DNA of 64,000 bases, taken from assembly GCF_007197575.1 (NCBI RefSeq), contig NZ_CP041616.1:3534001-3598000 (forward strand). Direction: 5' to 3'. The position numbers and the translations under genes are program-made. The DNA comes from Ornithinimicrobium ciconiae (GTDB lineage: Bacteria; Actinomycetota; Actinomycetes; Actinomycetales; Dermatophilaceae). Positions within the stretch are counted from its first letter, which is position 1, and each line of letters opens with the position of its first letter. Under the pieces are notes generated by a model. That model was not told the DNA's origin, made no database searches, and saw nothing but the letters and a program-made list of their open reading frames with translations. This document shows, one piece after another, positions 17,125 through 25,400 of this stretch.

Positions 17125-18027
17125 ATGGAGGAGGACAGCCTGCCTGCAGACCTGGTCGCCGACCTGCAGGTGCAGCGGGCCACACCGGTGCGTGGCGGTG
17201 ACATCGCACAGGCCTACCGCCTGGACACAGCGCACGGTCCGCTCTTTGCCAAGACCCACGCCTCACCCTCACCCGGCATGTTTGAGCGAGAGGCTGCCGG
17301 GCTGCGTGCGCTTCGCGAGCACTGCCCCGAGGAGGTGGGCGTCCCGCAGGTTCTGCGTGAGTCCTCCAGCGGCCTGGTGCTCGAGTGGATCGAGGAGGAC
17401 GGTATGCCGGCACGCCAGACCGAGGTCGCCCTCGGCCGGTCCCTGGCTCACCTCCACGGTGCCGGATCAGGGCCTGGGGTCGACGGCTCGGGGACCAGCG
17501 GGGATCCCGTCGGCTTCGGAGGACTGGCAGGTGACAGCCACGGCTACCTCGGCTCGGTCCCCGTTGACCTAACGCCGACGCCGAGCTGGCCGGAGTTCTA
17601 CCTGCGCCGACGCCTTGCTCCCCTGGTGACCCGCGCGGTGGGTGAGTGCCGGCTCGACCCGGCAGCGACCGGCATACTGTCCGAGCTCGAACCCCGGGCC
17701 GAGGAACTGTGCGGCCCGATCAGCAGCCCTGCCCTGCTGCACGGGGACCTGTGGGGCGGCAACCGGCTCGTGGACACGACCGGTCGCAACTGGCTCATCG
17801 ACCCGGCCTGCTTCTGGGGACACCCCGAGGTCGACCTGGCGATGATGCAGCTGTTCGGTGGCTTCGGCCCGGAGTGCCTCGACGCCTACCAGGAGGTCAG
17901 CCCGCTCGCCGACAACTGGCGCGAGCGCGTGCCCTGGTATCAGCTGGCGCCGCTCCTCGTGCACGCGATCCTGTTCGGCGGCGGCTACGGAGCCGCCGCG
18001 CTGCGGGCGCTGACCCGCTACCGCTAG
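17125..18027 (+). CDS. Fructosamine kinase family protein
   Basis: An aminoglycoside-phosphotransferase-fold kinase of the FN3K family, expected to phosphorylate sugar adducts on proteins and so promote deglycation. The 300-residue protein has the catalytic loop LLHGDLWGGN, the metal motif LIDPACFWGHPEVDLAM, and the FN3K-type LPADLVADLQV..VRGGDIAQAYRLDT start. The ATG at 17125 follows GAAGGGAG. The stop codon is the TAG of the CTAG where the IS630-type island begins, so the last residues or the original stop may have been replaced by the insertion. The remaining length looks complete for the family. Confidence 0.9.
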   Translation: MEEDSLPADLVADLQVQRATPVRGGDIAQAYRLDTAHGPLFAKTHASPSPGMFEREAAGLRALREHCPEEVGVPQVLRESSSGLVLEWIEEDGMPARQTEVALGRSLAHLHGAGSGPGVDGSGTSGDPVGFGGLAGDSHGYLGSVPVDLTPTPSWPEFYLRRRLAPLVTRAVGECRLDPAATGILSELEPRAEELCGPISSPALLHGDLWGGNRLVDTTGRNWLIDPACFWGHPEVDLAMMQLFGGFGPECLDAYQEVSPLADNWRERVPWYQLAPLLVHAILFGGGYGAAALRALTRYR

Positions 18028-19488
18028 TGCGGCGCGTCGTTAGTTCCTAAACAGTTACTTGGCCGACACCACCGTCGACCTCCCGTTGGACACCAAGAAC
18101 GAGGAGAGCGGGGAGGACGAGGTGTTCACGATGCGGCAAATCACCCGGATCGATGACAAGAAAGGCGTGCCCAAGCAACTGCACATCCTGACCACCCGCA
18201 CCGACCTGAGCGCGGGCGAGGTCGTGTACCGGATGGGGTCAAGGTGGCGTCAGGAAAACTACTTCCGGTACGCCCGGATGCACTTCGACCTCGACTCCCA
18301 CGACTCCTACGCCTCCACCGTGGACGACCCGCAGCGGTCGGTGCCCAACCCGGCCAAGAAACGCGCCTACCAAGTCGTGACCGCGGCCCGGGCACGGTAC
18401 GAACGTGCCGTCGCCAGTACTGACGCCGCGCTCCTGGCCGCGCGTTCACCCCGACCAGGCCAGGACGTGGTGATCAGTAACGAGGAGCATGACCGGCTGA
18501 CCGAGAACCTGCGGGGCGCCGAGGCCGAACTGACGACCACACAAGCCGCGCACAAGGAGTTGCCGGTGCGGGTGCGCCTGGGCGATCTACACCCGGGCCA
18601 GCAGGTCCTGGACACCCAGACGAAGCTGGTGCACCACTGCATCAGGATTGCCGCGTTCAACACCGCCACGACGATCGCCCGGGGGTCCGGGTCCACACCA
18701 CCTACGCCAGGGCCAACCACGAAGCCCACGGGTTGGCCCGGCAGATCCTGACCGGCACCGGTGACATCGACCCCACCGTTGACGGGATGCTGACGATCCG
18801 CCTCGACCCGTTACCCACCGCCCGGGCCACCGCCGCTGCCGCGGAGCTGTGCGAGCACCTGACCGCGACGAACACGACCTACCCAGGCACTAACCTCACG
18901 ATGCGTTACGAGGTCAAAACCCGCCCCTGAGGCTGCAAGAACTATCGCCCCATGTCAAGAGTCCTGGGACCGGACCGCACCGATGCTGCCGATGCAGCCC
19001 GGCCTGCCGCAGCGGCGCACCCATGACTACAAGCGGCACGGCACCACGACCCTGTTCGCGGCGCTGGAGATCGCCACGGGCAAGGTCACCGGGGCGTGCA
19101 AGCCGCGCCACCGGCACCAGGAGTTCCTGGCCTTCCTCAAACAGGTCGCCCGCGCCTACCCCGAAGGCGAGCTGCACCTGGTGATGGACAACTACGCCAC
19201 CCACAAGAAGGCCGAGGTGCGGGCCTGGCTGGCCAAGAACCCCCGTATCCACGTTCACCACACCCCCACGTCCGGGTCTTGGCTGAACCTGGTCGAGGTC
19301 TGGTTCTCCATCATCGAGCGCCAGGCCATCCACCGCGGGTCCTTCGGCTCGGTCAAGGACCTCAACGCCAAGATCCGCGCCTTCATCGACGGCTGGAACG
19401 ACCGGTGCCACCCGTTCGTGTGGACCAAGACCGCCGACGAGATCCTCAAGAAAGCGAACCGTCAAGCAACTTCAAACGCGGCCCACTA
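18025..19488 (+). mobile_element. Decayed IS630-type element with a second transposase remnant inside
   Basis: The left end TAGTGCGGCGCGTCGTTAGT (18025) and the reverse complement of the right end, TAGTGGGCCGCG (from 19488), resemble each other. Both resemble the terminus TAGTGTCCCGCGCCGTTAGT of the intact IS630 copy at 20735. Both ends sit in CTAG, with the TA of an IS630 target duplication. Inside are the C-terminal part of an IS4-like transposase (18050-18930) and the C-terminal half of an IS630 transposase (18968-19489). This suggests a nested insertion or a recombination that removed the IS630 N-terminal half. Confidence 0.75.
18050..18930 (+). pseudogene. C-terminal remnant of an IS4-like DDE transposase, frameshifted
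   Basis: The frame from about 18050 encodes RMGSRWRQENYFRYARMHFDLDSH, resembling the C-terminal catalytic region of large DDE transposases with a Y..R....W..E pattern, then a charged helical region. Around 18675-18690, in a GC-rich run, the sense continues in another frame (HTTYARANHEAHGLARQILTG) to a stop at 18930. The gene therefore has lost its N-terminal half and carries a frameshift. It is inactive. The family name is a best guess from motif recall. Confidence 0.65.
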
Positions 19489-19489
19489 G
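18968..19489 (+). pseudogene. IS630 family transposase, N-terminal half missing
   Basis: Similarity starts at DRTAPMLPMQPGLP, continues RRTHDYKRHGTTTLFAAL, then the second catalytic Asp in VMDNYATHKK and the Glu in HHTPTSGSWLNLVEVWFSIIERQ, ending WTKTADEILKKANRQ. The helix-turn-helix and the first catalytic Asp (VDEK motif in the intact copy) are missing, so the product cannot transpose. It is related to, but clearly different from, the intact IS630 transposase at 20734-21816. The stop TAG is part of the right-end CTAG. Confidence 0.85.
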
Positions 19490-20154
19490 TCCGTAGCCAA
19501 CTTCTGCACATCCCTGAGGAAAGTAGCAGAGACCTCTGACTCCTCTAGAGCACTGACTTTTCCTGTTGCATCATCGTACTGCAAGACGGCTTGGTCGCTA
19601 TTCAGTGGCGAAGCGGGCATATCCGACCCGTACTCCTCAAGAAAGAATACAAAATCCTCTTCTGCGTCAATCGCCAACCTTGGGGCACCCTGCAAAACGA
19701 AGTCAGTATCGTCTATCTTTCCGCCCGGAATCTTGACCTCAATCGTGTCTCTGGTCGGTTCAAAGTCTGATAGTTCGCGCTTAACGACATCTTCGATCTG
19801 TACGGTATAGACCGTGAACACCATATCAGCAGGCACTGGCTTTCCAATCTGCTCCCCGGCTTGGGCATTCACCGCTTCGTCATCAGTCACCATGGGGATA
19901 GATATGTCGATTACCTCTACTCGCTGCGCAATGATCTTGCCAGTGACGACGGTAGTCGAGGAGGCATACATGTCAGCGGCGGTCTCATAGTAGGGGAAGT
20001 CTGCGCTGCTAATGTGAGTTGCGACCTCTTCCCGCACCTCGCCGCCGGGAGCGGAGCGTTCTTCATCTCCAGTCCCACAGCCAGACACTCCGATCATTCC
20101 TGCTGTCACCGCACCAAGGAGGCCGATCTTGCAGTGCTTAAAGATTGTAAGCAT
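19486..20154 (-). CDS. Predicted lipoprotein, mobile-island passenger
   Basis: A 222-residue protein with an N-terminal signal and lipobox IGVSGC (Cys26), then a soluble domain with beta-type segments (STTVVTGKIIAQRVEV, VFTVYTVQIEDVVKRELSD, IEVKIPGGKIDDTDFVLQG, EEDFVFFLEEYG). The layout resembles secreted proteins that bind or are cleaved by partners, but no family is recognised. Its start overlaps the end of the matrixin-like protease gene by 17 bases, so the two are translationally coupled. Base composition is visibly less GC-rich than the surrounding chromosome. The stop codon TAG lies in the IS junction CTAG at 19486, so the original C-terminus may have been altered by the insertion. Confidence 0.7.
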   Translation of the reverse strand: MLTIFKHCKIGLLGAVTAGMIGVSGCGTGDEERSAPGGEVREEVATHISSADFPYYETAADMYASSTTVVTGKIIAQRVEVIDISIPMVTDDEAVNAQAGEQIGKPVPADMVFTVYTVQIEDVVKRELSDFEPTRDTIEVKIPGGKIDDTDFVLQGAPRLAIDAEEDFVFFLEEYGSDMPASPLNSDQAVLQYDDATGKVSALEESEVSATFLRDVQKLATD

Positions 20155-20701
20155 CCCTCACTCCTTCAGTATCGTATACATACGGAGACATTCGGGTTCG
20201 ATCCCGGGTGTACTTCATAATCGAGAGCGAAGTGGTCGAGGGGTTGTCGGCCTGGCTTAAGGCATGCCCGAACTCATGCGTAGACGTGCCGCGAGCCCAG
20301 CTGGACAAGTTGGTACCGGCGTCGCGGGAGAGAGTCCGAGTGTTCAGTCTGATGGTGAAAGTGCGGTTCGCTCGGGTGCCCCCTGCATCGTAGTGCCCAT
20401 ACCAGGTGGCGGTGTAAGAACCGGCTGTGACTGTCCGCGATGGCGTCGGGTCCAGTACCGTGATCTTGGGTCTCGGTGCGCCAACATTATTCCAACTATT
20501 CACCCCCGACTTGATGTGGTCATACCACGTGCTGTTGACACCCGTGATCTGGACGTTGAATATGTGCGTCCCAACACCCGCGGACCAGTACGTGGCATTC
20601 GATGGCAGGGCAGAGGCGAGAAGCAAGGTAGTGCTAGCGAAGACAACCGCTACAGCACGTCGCAAACGACGGCTTCTGGTGCAACTGCTGGGTCCAGTCA
20701 T
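20138..20701 (-). CDS. Secreted matrixin-like zinc metalloprotease
   Basis: A 187-residue protein with a Sec signal (about 12-36) and a compact domain containing HEFGHALSQAD, i.e. HExxHxxxxxD (H142, E143, H146, D152), followed by IMKY as a Met-turn (M162). Asp rather than His or Cys as third ligand is found in some bacterial matrixin/snapalysin-like proteases. The ATG at 20701 has GAGG upstream; a GTG at 20731 would add ten residues. It is the first gene of a two-gene operon with the lipoprotein and lies directly against the intact IS630 copy. The lipoprotein could be an inhibitor, anchor or substrate; this is inference. Confidence 0.78.
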   Translation of the reverse strand: MTGPSSCTRSRRLRRAVAVVFASTTLLLASALPSNATYWSAGVGTHIFNVQITGVNSTWYDHIKSGVNSWNNVGAPRPKITVLDPTPSRTVTAGSYTATWYGHYDAGGTRANRTFTIRLNTRTLSRDAGTNLSSWARGTSTHEFGHALSQADNPSTTSLSIMKYTRDRTRMSPYVYDTEGVRDAYNL

Positions 20702-20733
20702 GCTGGACTGTACCTCGTGTGTGATTTTCACCG

Positions 20734-21816
20734 CTAGTGTCCCGCGCCGTTAGTTCGTTTTAGAAGTCGCGCGAGCGAGGTGAGGATCTCCTCGGCGGTC
20801 TTGGTCCAGATGAACGGCTTGGGGTTCTCGTTCCATGCCTTGACCCACTTGCGGATGTCGGCCTCGAGCGCTTGGACGCTGCGGTGATCGGAGCGTTGCA
20901 GGAGATCTGCGGTGACGTAGGCGAAGAACCGCTCGACCTGGTTGATCCAGGAGGAGTAGGTCGGGGTGAAGTGCATGTGGAACCGCGGATGGCTCTCGAG
21001 CCACTTCTTGATGCTGGGGTGCTTATGGGTGCCGTAGTTGTCGCAGACGAGGTGCACGTCGAGGTCGTCGGGAACCTCAGTGTCGATCTTGGTCAAGAAC
21101 TTCTTGAACTCCAATGCCCGGTGGCGCCGGTGCAGGGAGGAGATCACGGTGCCATCGGCGATGTTGAACGCCGCGAACAAGCTGGTGGTGCCGTGGCGCA
21201 CGTAGTCGTGGGTGCGCTTCTCGGGCATGCCCGGCATCATCGGGAACGCTGGCTGGGAGCGAGCCAGCGCCTGCACCTGACTTTTTTCATCGACGCACAA
21301 CACCACCGCGGACTCAGGTGGGTCGATGTACAGTCCGACCACGTCGTAGACCTTGTCCACGAACAGCGGATCGTTGGACATCTTGAACCCATCGGCACGG
21401 TGCGGCTTGAGCTCGAAGGCTTTCCAGATCCGCCCGATCGTGGACTTGCTCAGCCCGCTGCGCTGCGCCATCTTGTCCCGGGTCCAGTGCGTGGCGTTCT
21501 TCGGCGTGGACTCCAGCGTCGCGACCACCACGTCCTCGACCTGCTCGACGGTGACCGTGGGCGGCCGGCCCGGACGCGGGTCATCAACCAGCCCGTCCAG
21601 GCGCAACTCGAGGAACCGCGAGCGCCACTTGCCCACCGTGGGCTGGGAGATGTCGAGCTGTACCGCGACATCCTTGTTCGAGGCGCCCGTGGCGCAGGCC
21701 AGCACGATCCGTGAGCGCAACGCCAGCGCCTGGGAGGACTTACGCCGCCGCGCCCAGCGCACCAACTGCTCGCGCTCCTCCTCGGTCAGCTCCAGCACGG
21801 CCTTGGAGCGTGGCAT
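20734..21816 (-). CDS. IS630 family transposase, intact
   Basis: A 360-residue DDE transposase catalysing cut-and-paste at TA. It has N-terminal helix-turn-helix domains (about 10-60 and 90-145: DVAVQLDISQPTVGKWRSRF, MAQRSGLSKSTIGRIWKAF). The catalytic residues are in VLCVDEKSQ, HLVCDNYGTHK and FTPTYSSWINQVERFF, ending in WTKTAEEILTSL. The stop TAG overlaps the left CTAG junction (20734-20737). The ATG is at 21816. The low identity to the neighbouring remnant shows that two different IS630 members met here. Confidence 0.95.
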   Translation of the reverse strand: MPRSKAVLELTEEEREQLVRWARRRKSSQALALRSRIVLACATGASNKDVAVQLDISQPTVGKWRSRFLELRLDGLVDDPRPGRPPTVTVEQVEDVVVATLESTPKNATHWTRDKMAQRSGLSKSTIGRIWKAFELKPHRADGFKMSNDPLFVDKVYDVVGLYIDPPESAVVLCVDEKSQVQALARSQPAFPMMPGMPEKRTHDYVRHGTTSLFAAFNIADGTVISSLHRRHRALEFKKFLTKIDTEVPDDLDVHLVCDNYGTHKHPSIKKWLESHPRFHMHFTPTYSSWINQVERFFAYVTADLLQRSDHRSVQALEADIRKWVKAWNENPKPFIWTKTAEEILTSLARLLKRTNGAGH

Positions 21817-21862
21817 ACCCCATTCTATGACTTAATCAATGAATTAAAGGCGCGACACACTA
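20735..21862 (-). mobile_element. Intact IS630-type insertion sequence with TA target duplication
   Basis: The left end reads TAGTGTCCCGCGCC (20735) and the reverse complement of the right end reads TAGTGTGTCGCGCC (from 21862). These terminal inverted repeats differ at two positions. Each end begins with TA inside CTAG, consistent with TA duplication. The element is about 1.13 kb and carries only the transposase. It is likely still mobile. Confidence 0.88.
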
Positions 21863-21883
21863 GCCTCGTGGACGGAGCTGCCC

Positions 21884-22480
21884 GTGACCCGCTATGACCG
21901 CTTCTACCGACTCGGCATCACTCCCTGGGAGCGCTATGCCGAGGTCTCGCGCGCGAGCACCGGGACACAGCTGGACCGCGAGCGGGCCGTGACGCCCGAA
22001 CCACTCGGACGGGCGCTGGACCTGGGGTGCGGGCGCGGGCGCCACACCCCCGAGCTGGCCCGACGCGGGTGGACGGCCGTCGGGGTTGACCTCGTGCCGA
22101 GAGCCATCGAGGCCGCCCGCGCACAGGCCGGGGTGGGCGTGACCTATGCCGTGGCCGACGTCACCGACCTGGCCGCCGCCGACCTGGGAACCTTTGGCTT
22201 CTTCCTCGACATTGGCTGTTTCCAGGGGCTGGGGCGAGAGCAGCGCACCGCGATGGGCGAGAGCGTCACGCGGTCCGCTGAGCCCGGTGCACGCCTGCTG
22301 ATGCTGGCGTTCGGGCGCACGCGGCTGCGCAGGCTCCTCGAGGGAGTGACTCAGGCCGATGTCGAGCACGCCTTCCCGCGGTGGGAGCTGCTCGGCACCG
22401 AACCGGCGGCCACCGCCGGGCTCGGCTGGCCGATGAACCGCACCGCCCCGAGGTGGTTCCGCCTGCGACTACGCGGGTGA
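21884..22480 (+). CDS. Class I SAM-dependent methyltransferase
   Basis: A 198-residue protein from GTG 21884 with GGAG nine bases upstream. Motif I is ALDLGCGRGRHTPELARRGW, the acidic ribose contact is in VGVDLVPRAIE, and motif IV FGFFLDIGCFQGL follows. The ending NRTAPRWFRLRLRG fits small-molecule or thiopurine/tellurite-like methyltransferases. The substrate is unknown. The gene begins only 22 bases right of the IS630 junction, so its native promoter has probably been displaced and it may now depend on the IS. It overlaps the convergent carboxylase gene by 12 bases. Confidence 0.8.
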   Translation: MTRYDRFYRLGITPWERYAEVSRASTGTQLDRERAVTPEPLGRALDLGCGRGRHTPELARRGWTAVGVDLVPRAIEAARAQAGVGVTYAVADVTDLAAADLGTFGFFLDIGCFQGLGREQRTAMGESVTRSAEPGARLLMLAFGRTRLRRLLEGVTQADVEHAFPRWELLGTEPAATAGLGWPMNRTAPRWFRLRLRG

Positions 22481-25400
22481 ACGTCGGTGGTCGATCGCGT
22501 TGATCACCGCAGGCCGCAGCTGTGCGGCCGCGATCACCGCGTCGACCGAGCCGACCTCCACCGCTCGGTGGATGCTGTGGATCGCGTCGAACTCGGCGGC
22601 GACCTCGCTGATCTTGTCCGCCCGCAGACCGGCCCGCACGTCGGCGAGCTCGACCATCAGCCGGGCCTGGTCCTCCCGCGGGGCGTCAGCGATGCGTTCC
22701 TCCAGCTCCGTGACCTCGGGGCTGGCCGCGGCACGCTTGTCCACCTCGCCGGCAAAGACGACGGCGGCAGCCGGGGCCCCGCCCAGGACCGAGGCGAACG
22801 AGCCCTCGACGGCCAGCACCGTCATCTGCGGGTTGAGCCGCTTGGAGAAGACCACGAAGGCACCACCGTGATAGCGCGAGATCACGCAGAACACGATCGG
22901 GCCCTTGAAGTTGACGATCGACCGGCCGATCTCCGCGCCGTACTCCAGCTGCAGGTGACGCATCGAGTCCGGTGACCCGTCAAAGCCGGACAGGTTGGCC
23001 AGGACCACCACCGGGCGGTTGCCGCTGGCCGCGTTGATCGCCCGCGCGGCCTTCTTGGACGAGCGGGGGAACAGGGTGCCGGCGGTGTAGGTGTCCGGGC
23101 CGTCGGTGGGCGGGAAGCCGTGCCGTGGCACCGGCCGGGACTCGATGCCCAGCAGGGTCACCGCGTGCCCACCGATGTGGGCGTCCTGCACGACTGCGGT
23201 GTCCGCGTCAGCCATCCCGGCCCATCGCTCGAGCGTCTGGTGGTCCTGGTCGACGAGGGCGGCCATGACCGTGCGGATGTCGAAGGCCTTCTTGCGGTCG
23301 GGGTTCTTCTCGGCCGAGAAGATGTCTCCCACGGTCGTGAAGTCCGGTGCGGCCGGGTGCTGGTGGGGGTATGTCGTGATGTCCCGGTCGGCGGGGTCGC
23401 CCGTCTCCACGCGGCGCGGCCCCGCCTCACCAGGTGCCGTGTAGGTGTGCTCGTAGTGCGCCATCAGGGTGTCGACGGCGCTGGCCAGGTCGCGGGCCCA
23501 GTACTGCGCCTGCCCGTTGGGTCCCATCACCCGGTCATAGCCGCCGATGCCGTAGTTGTCCTCGGCGGAGACGCCACCGGAGAAGTCGAGGGACTGCTTG
23601 CCGGTGAGCACCATGGCACTGTCCGGCGTCATCACCAGGATGCCCTTGGTGTGCATCAGCATCGTGGCCTCGGCGTTCCAGTAGGGCTGGGCCCCGACGT
23701 TGATGCCGGCGACGACGACGTTGATCTCGCCACCGTCCTGGGTGAACTCCACGATGCGTTTGAGGGCCTCGGCGACCCAGTCCATGTTTTCGGTGCCGGA
23801 GTCCATCGAGACCCGGGCGCCGGCCGAGAGCGCAAACCACTCCAGCGGCACCCTCATCTGCTCCGCGAGGTCGATGGCCGCGATGACCCGCCGGCACTCC
23901 GGCTCGGACAGCGCACCCAGTGCCTTGGTCGGGTCACCGCTGAGCACGACCCGCGTGATGCCCTCGGGGTGCAGCTCGGTGGGGGTGGTGACGACCGCAC
24001 AGATGATGGCGGCGGTGTTGAGGCCGGGGGCGCGGTCCACCGGGACCAGCCGACCCTGCTCGTTCAGGTCGTGCTCGACCAGGCTGCCACCGGGACCGGT
24101 CAGCGTGTCCGAGAGCTCGTAGGGGTAGACCAGTCCGCGCCGCTTCGAGCGCAGCACCTTGCCGGCGTAGTCGTCCAGTGGCTTGAGCAGCTCGGTCGGC
24201 GGAGCCTCGAAGGTGGCGGCGACCCCCGTGCCGGACTTGTTCGCGGCAAACCGGATGGCGACCGCGACCGGTGGTCCGTCGGCACGGGCCACCCGGCCCT
24301 GGGCGACGACCTCCTCCAGCCCCGCGCGCTCACTCAGCGGGGTGATCTTGTCCTGCAGGGCCGCCAGCTCGTGCGGGGCTGCCTCGATGACCGGCCAGAC
24401 CTGCACCCACACGTGGTTGGTCTCCAGTCGTGCACCGGCGGCACCGCGTGCGGTGCGGGCCCGCCGGATCGCCTCCAGGCAGCTCTCCACCGCTCGCTCC
24501 CCCTGCGGGATGCTCACGACGTCGCCGTGCTCGTCCCGGATCACGGACAGCTGGCGGATCTGCGCGAGAGCCACCAGGCGCCGGTCGGCAGGGTTGCTGC
24601 GCGCGACGCACTCATAGAGCAGGACGTCGTCCGGCGCCTCGATCCGGGTGATGTCGAACTCCCGCAGCCGCCACAGGTCCAGCCGGCGACCGACCATCGG
24701 GTGGACGCCACGCACGAGGGTGTCCTCGTGCGTACCACCGGCACCATCGGGACGGAAGGTGAGGTAGTGGACCTCACGTCCGGCACCGGGGCAACCCGCG
24801 ACGGCGACACGGCGGCAGACCGGGGCGAAGTCGAGGCCAGCGAGCACGTCGGCCAGTTCGGCGCTGGCCTCGTCGGAGTGGTCGGACATGGTCGGCCAGT
24901 GCAGATAGAGGTCGAGGACCACGTCCCCTGCCTCACGACCGGCGCTGACCTCCTCGGTCAGGGCGGAGACCAGTGCGGAGCCGGGGTCACGCAGCTCCTC
25001 CAGGGTTCCGACGGTGGTGACGAGCCGGGTGGGCCGCTCGTCGAGCACGTAGTCGGCGCGGACCAGCTCGCGATCTGCCGCGGAGAAGCGCTGCACGTCG
25101 TGCAGGTCGAACTCGCGGTAGTGCCGCCCCACCAGGGCCTCGATCAGCGGCTCACGTCGCGGGACGCCCTGCTCCAGCCGGTCGGAGAGGATGCCGGCGA
25201 TCTGGACGGGGATGGCCACGATCTTCTCGATGCGGGCGGCGCGGTCAGGGACCTCGTCCGCCTCGGCGAGCGCCGCAACCTCCTCCGCGAGCCCGTCGAG
25301 GGCCTCGGCCCGTGCTGCGTCGACCATCTGCTGGTCGAACCAGCGGAACCGGATGCTGCGGGCCATGTCCCCGATGACGGGATAGCGCAGCTGGGTGGCG

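Noticed and set aside
20175..20220. GGTTCGATCCCGGG, which resembles a tRNA T-arm
   Set aside because: The stem does not pair properly, no other cloverleaf arm is present, and it codes for the C-terminus of the matrixin-like protease.
18024..21863. A single composite transposon moving as one unit
   Set aside because: The two IS630-type elements differ in sequence and their ends are only partly alike, so joint mobilisation by one transposase is doubtful; kept as two elements with a passenger.
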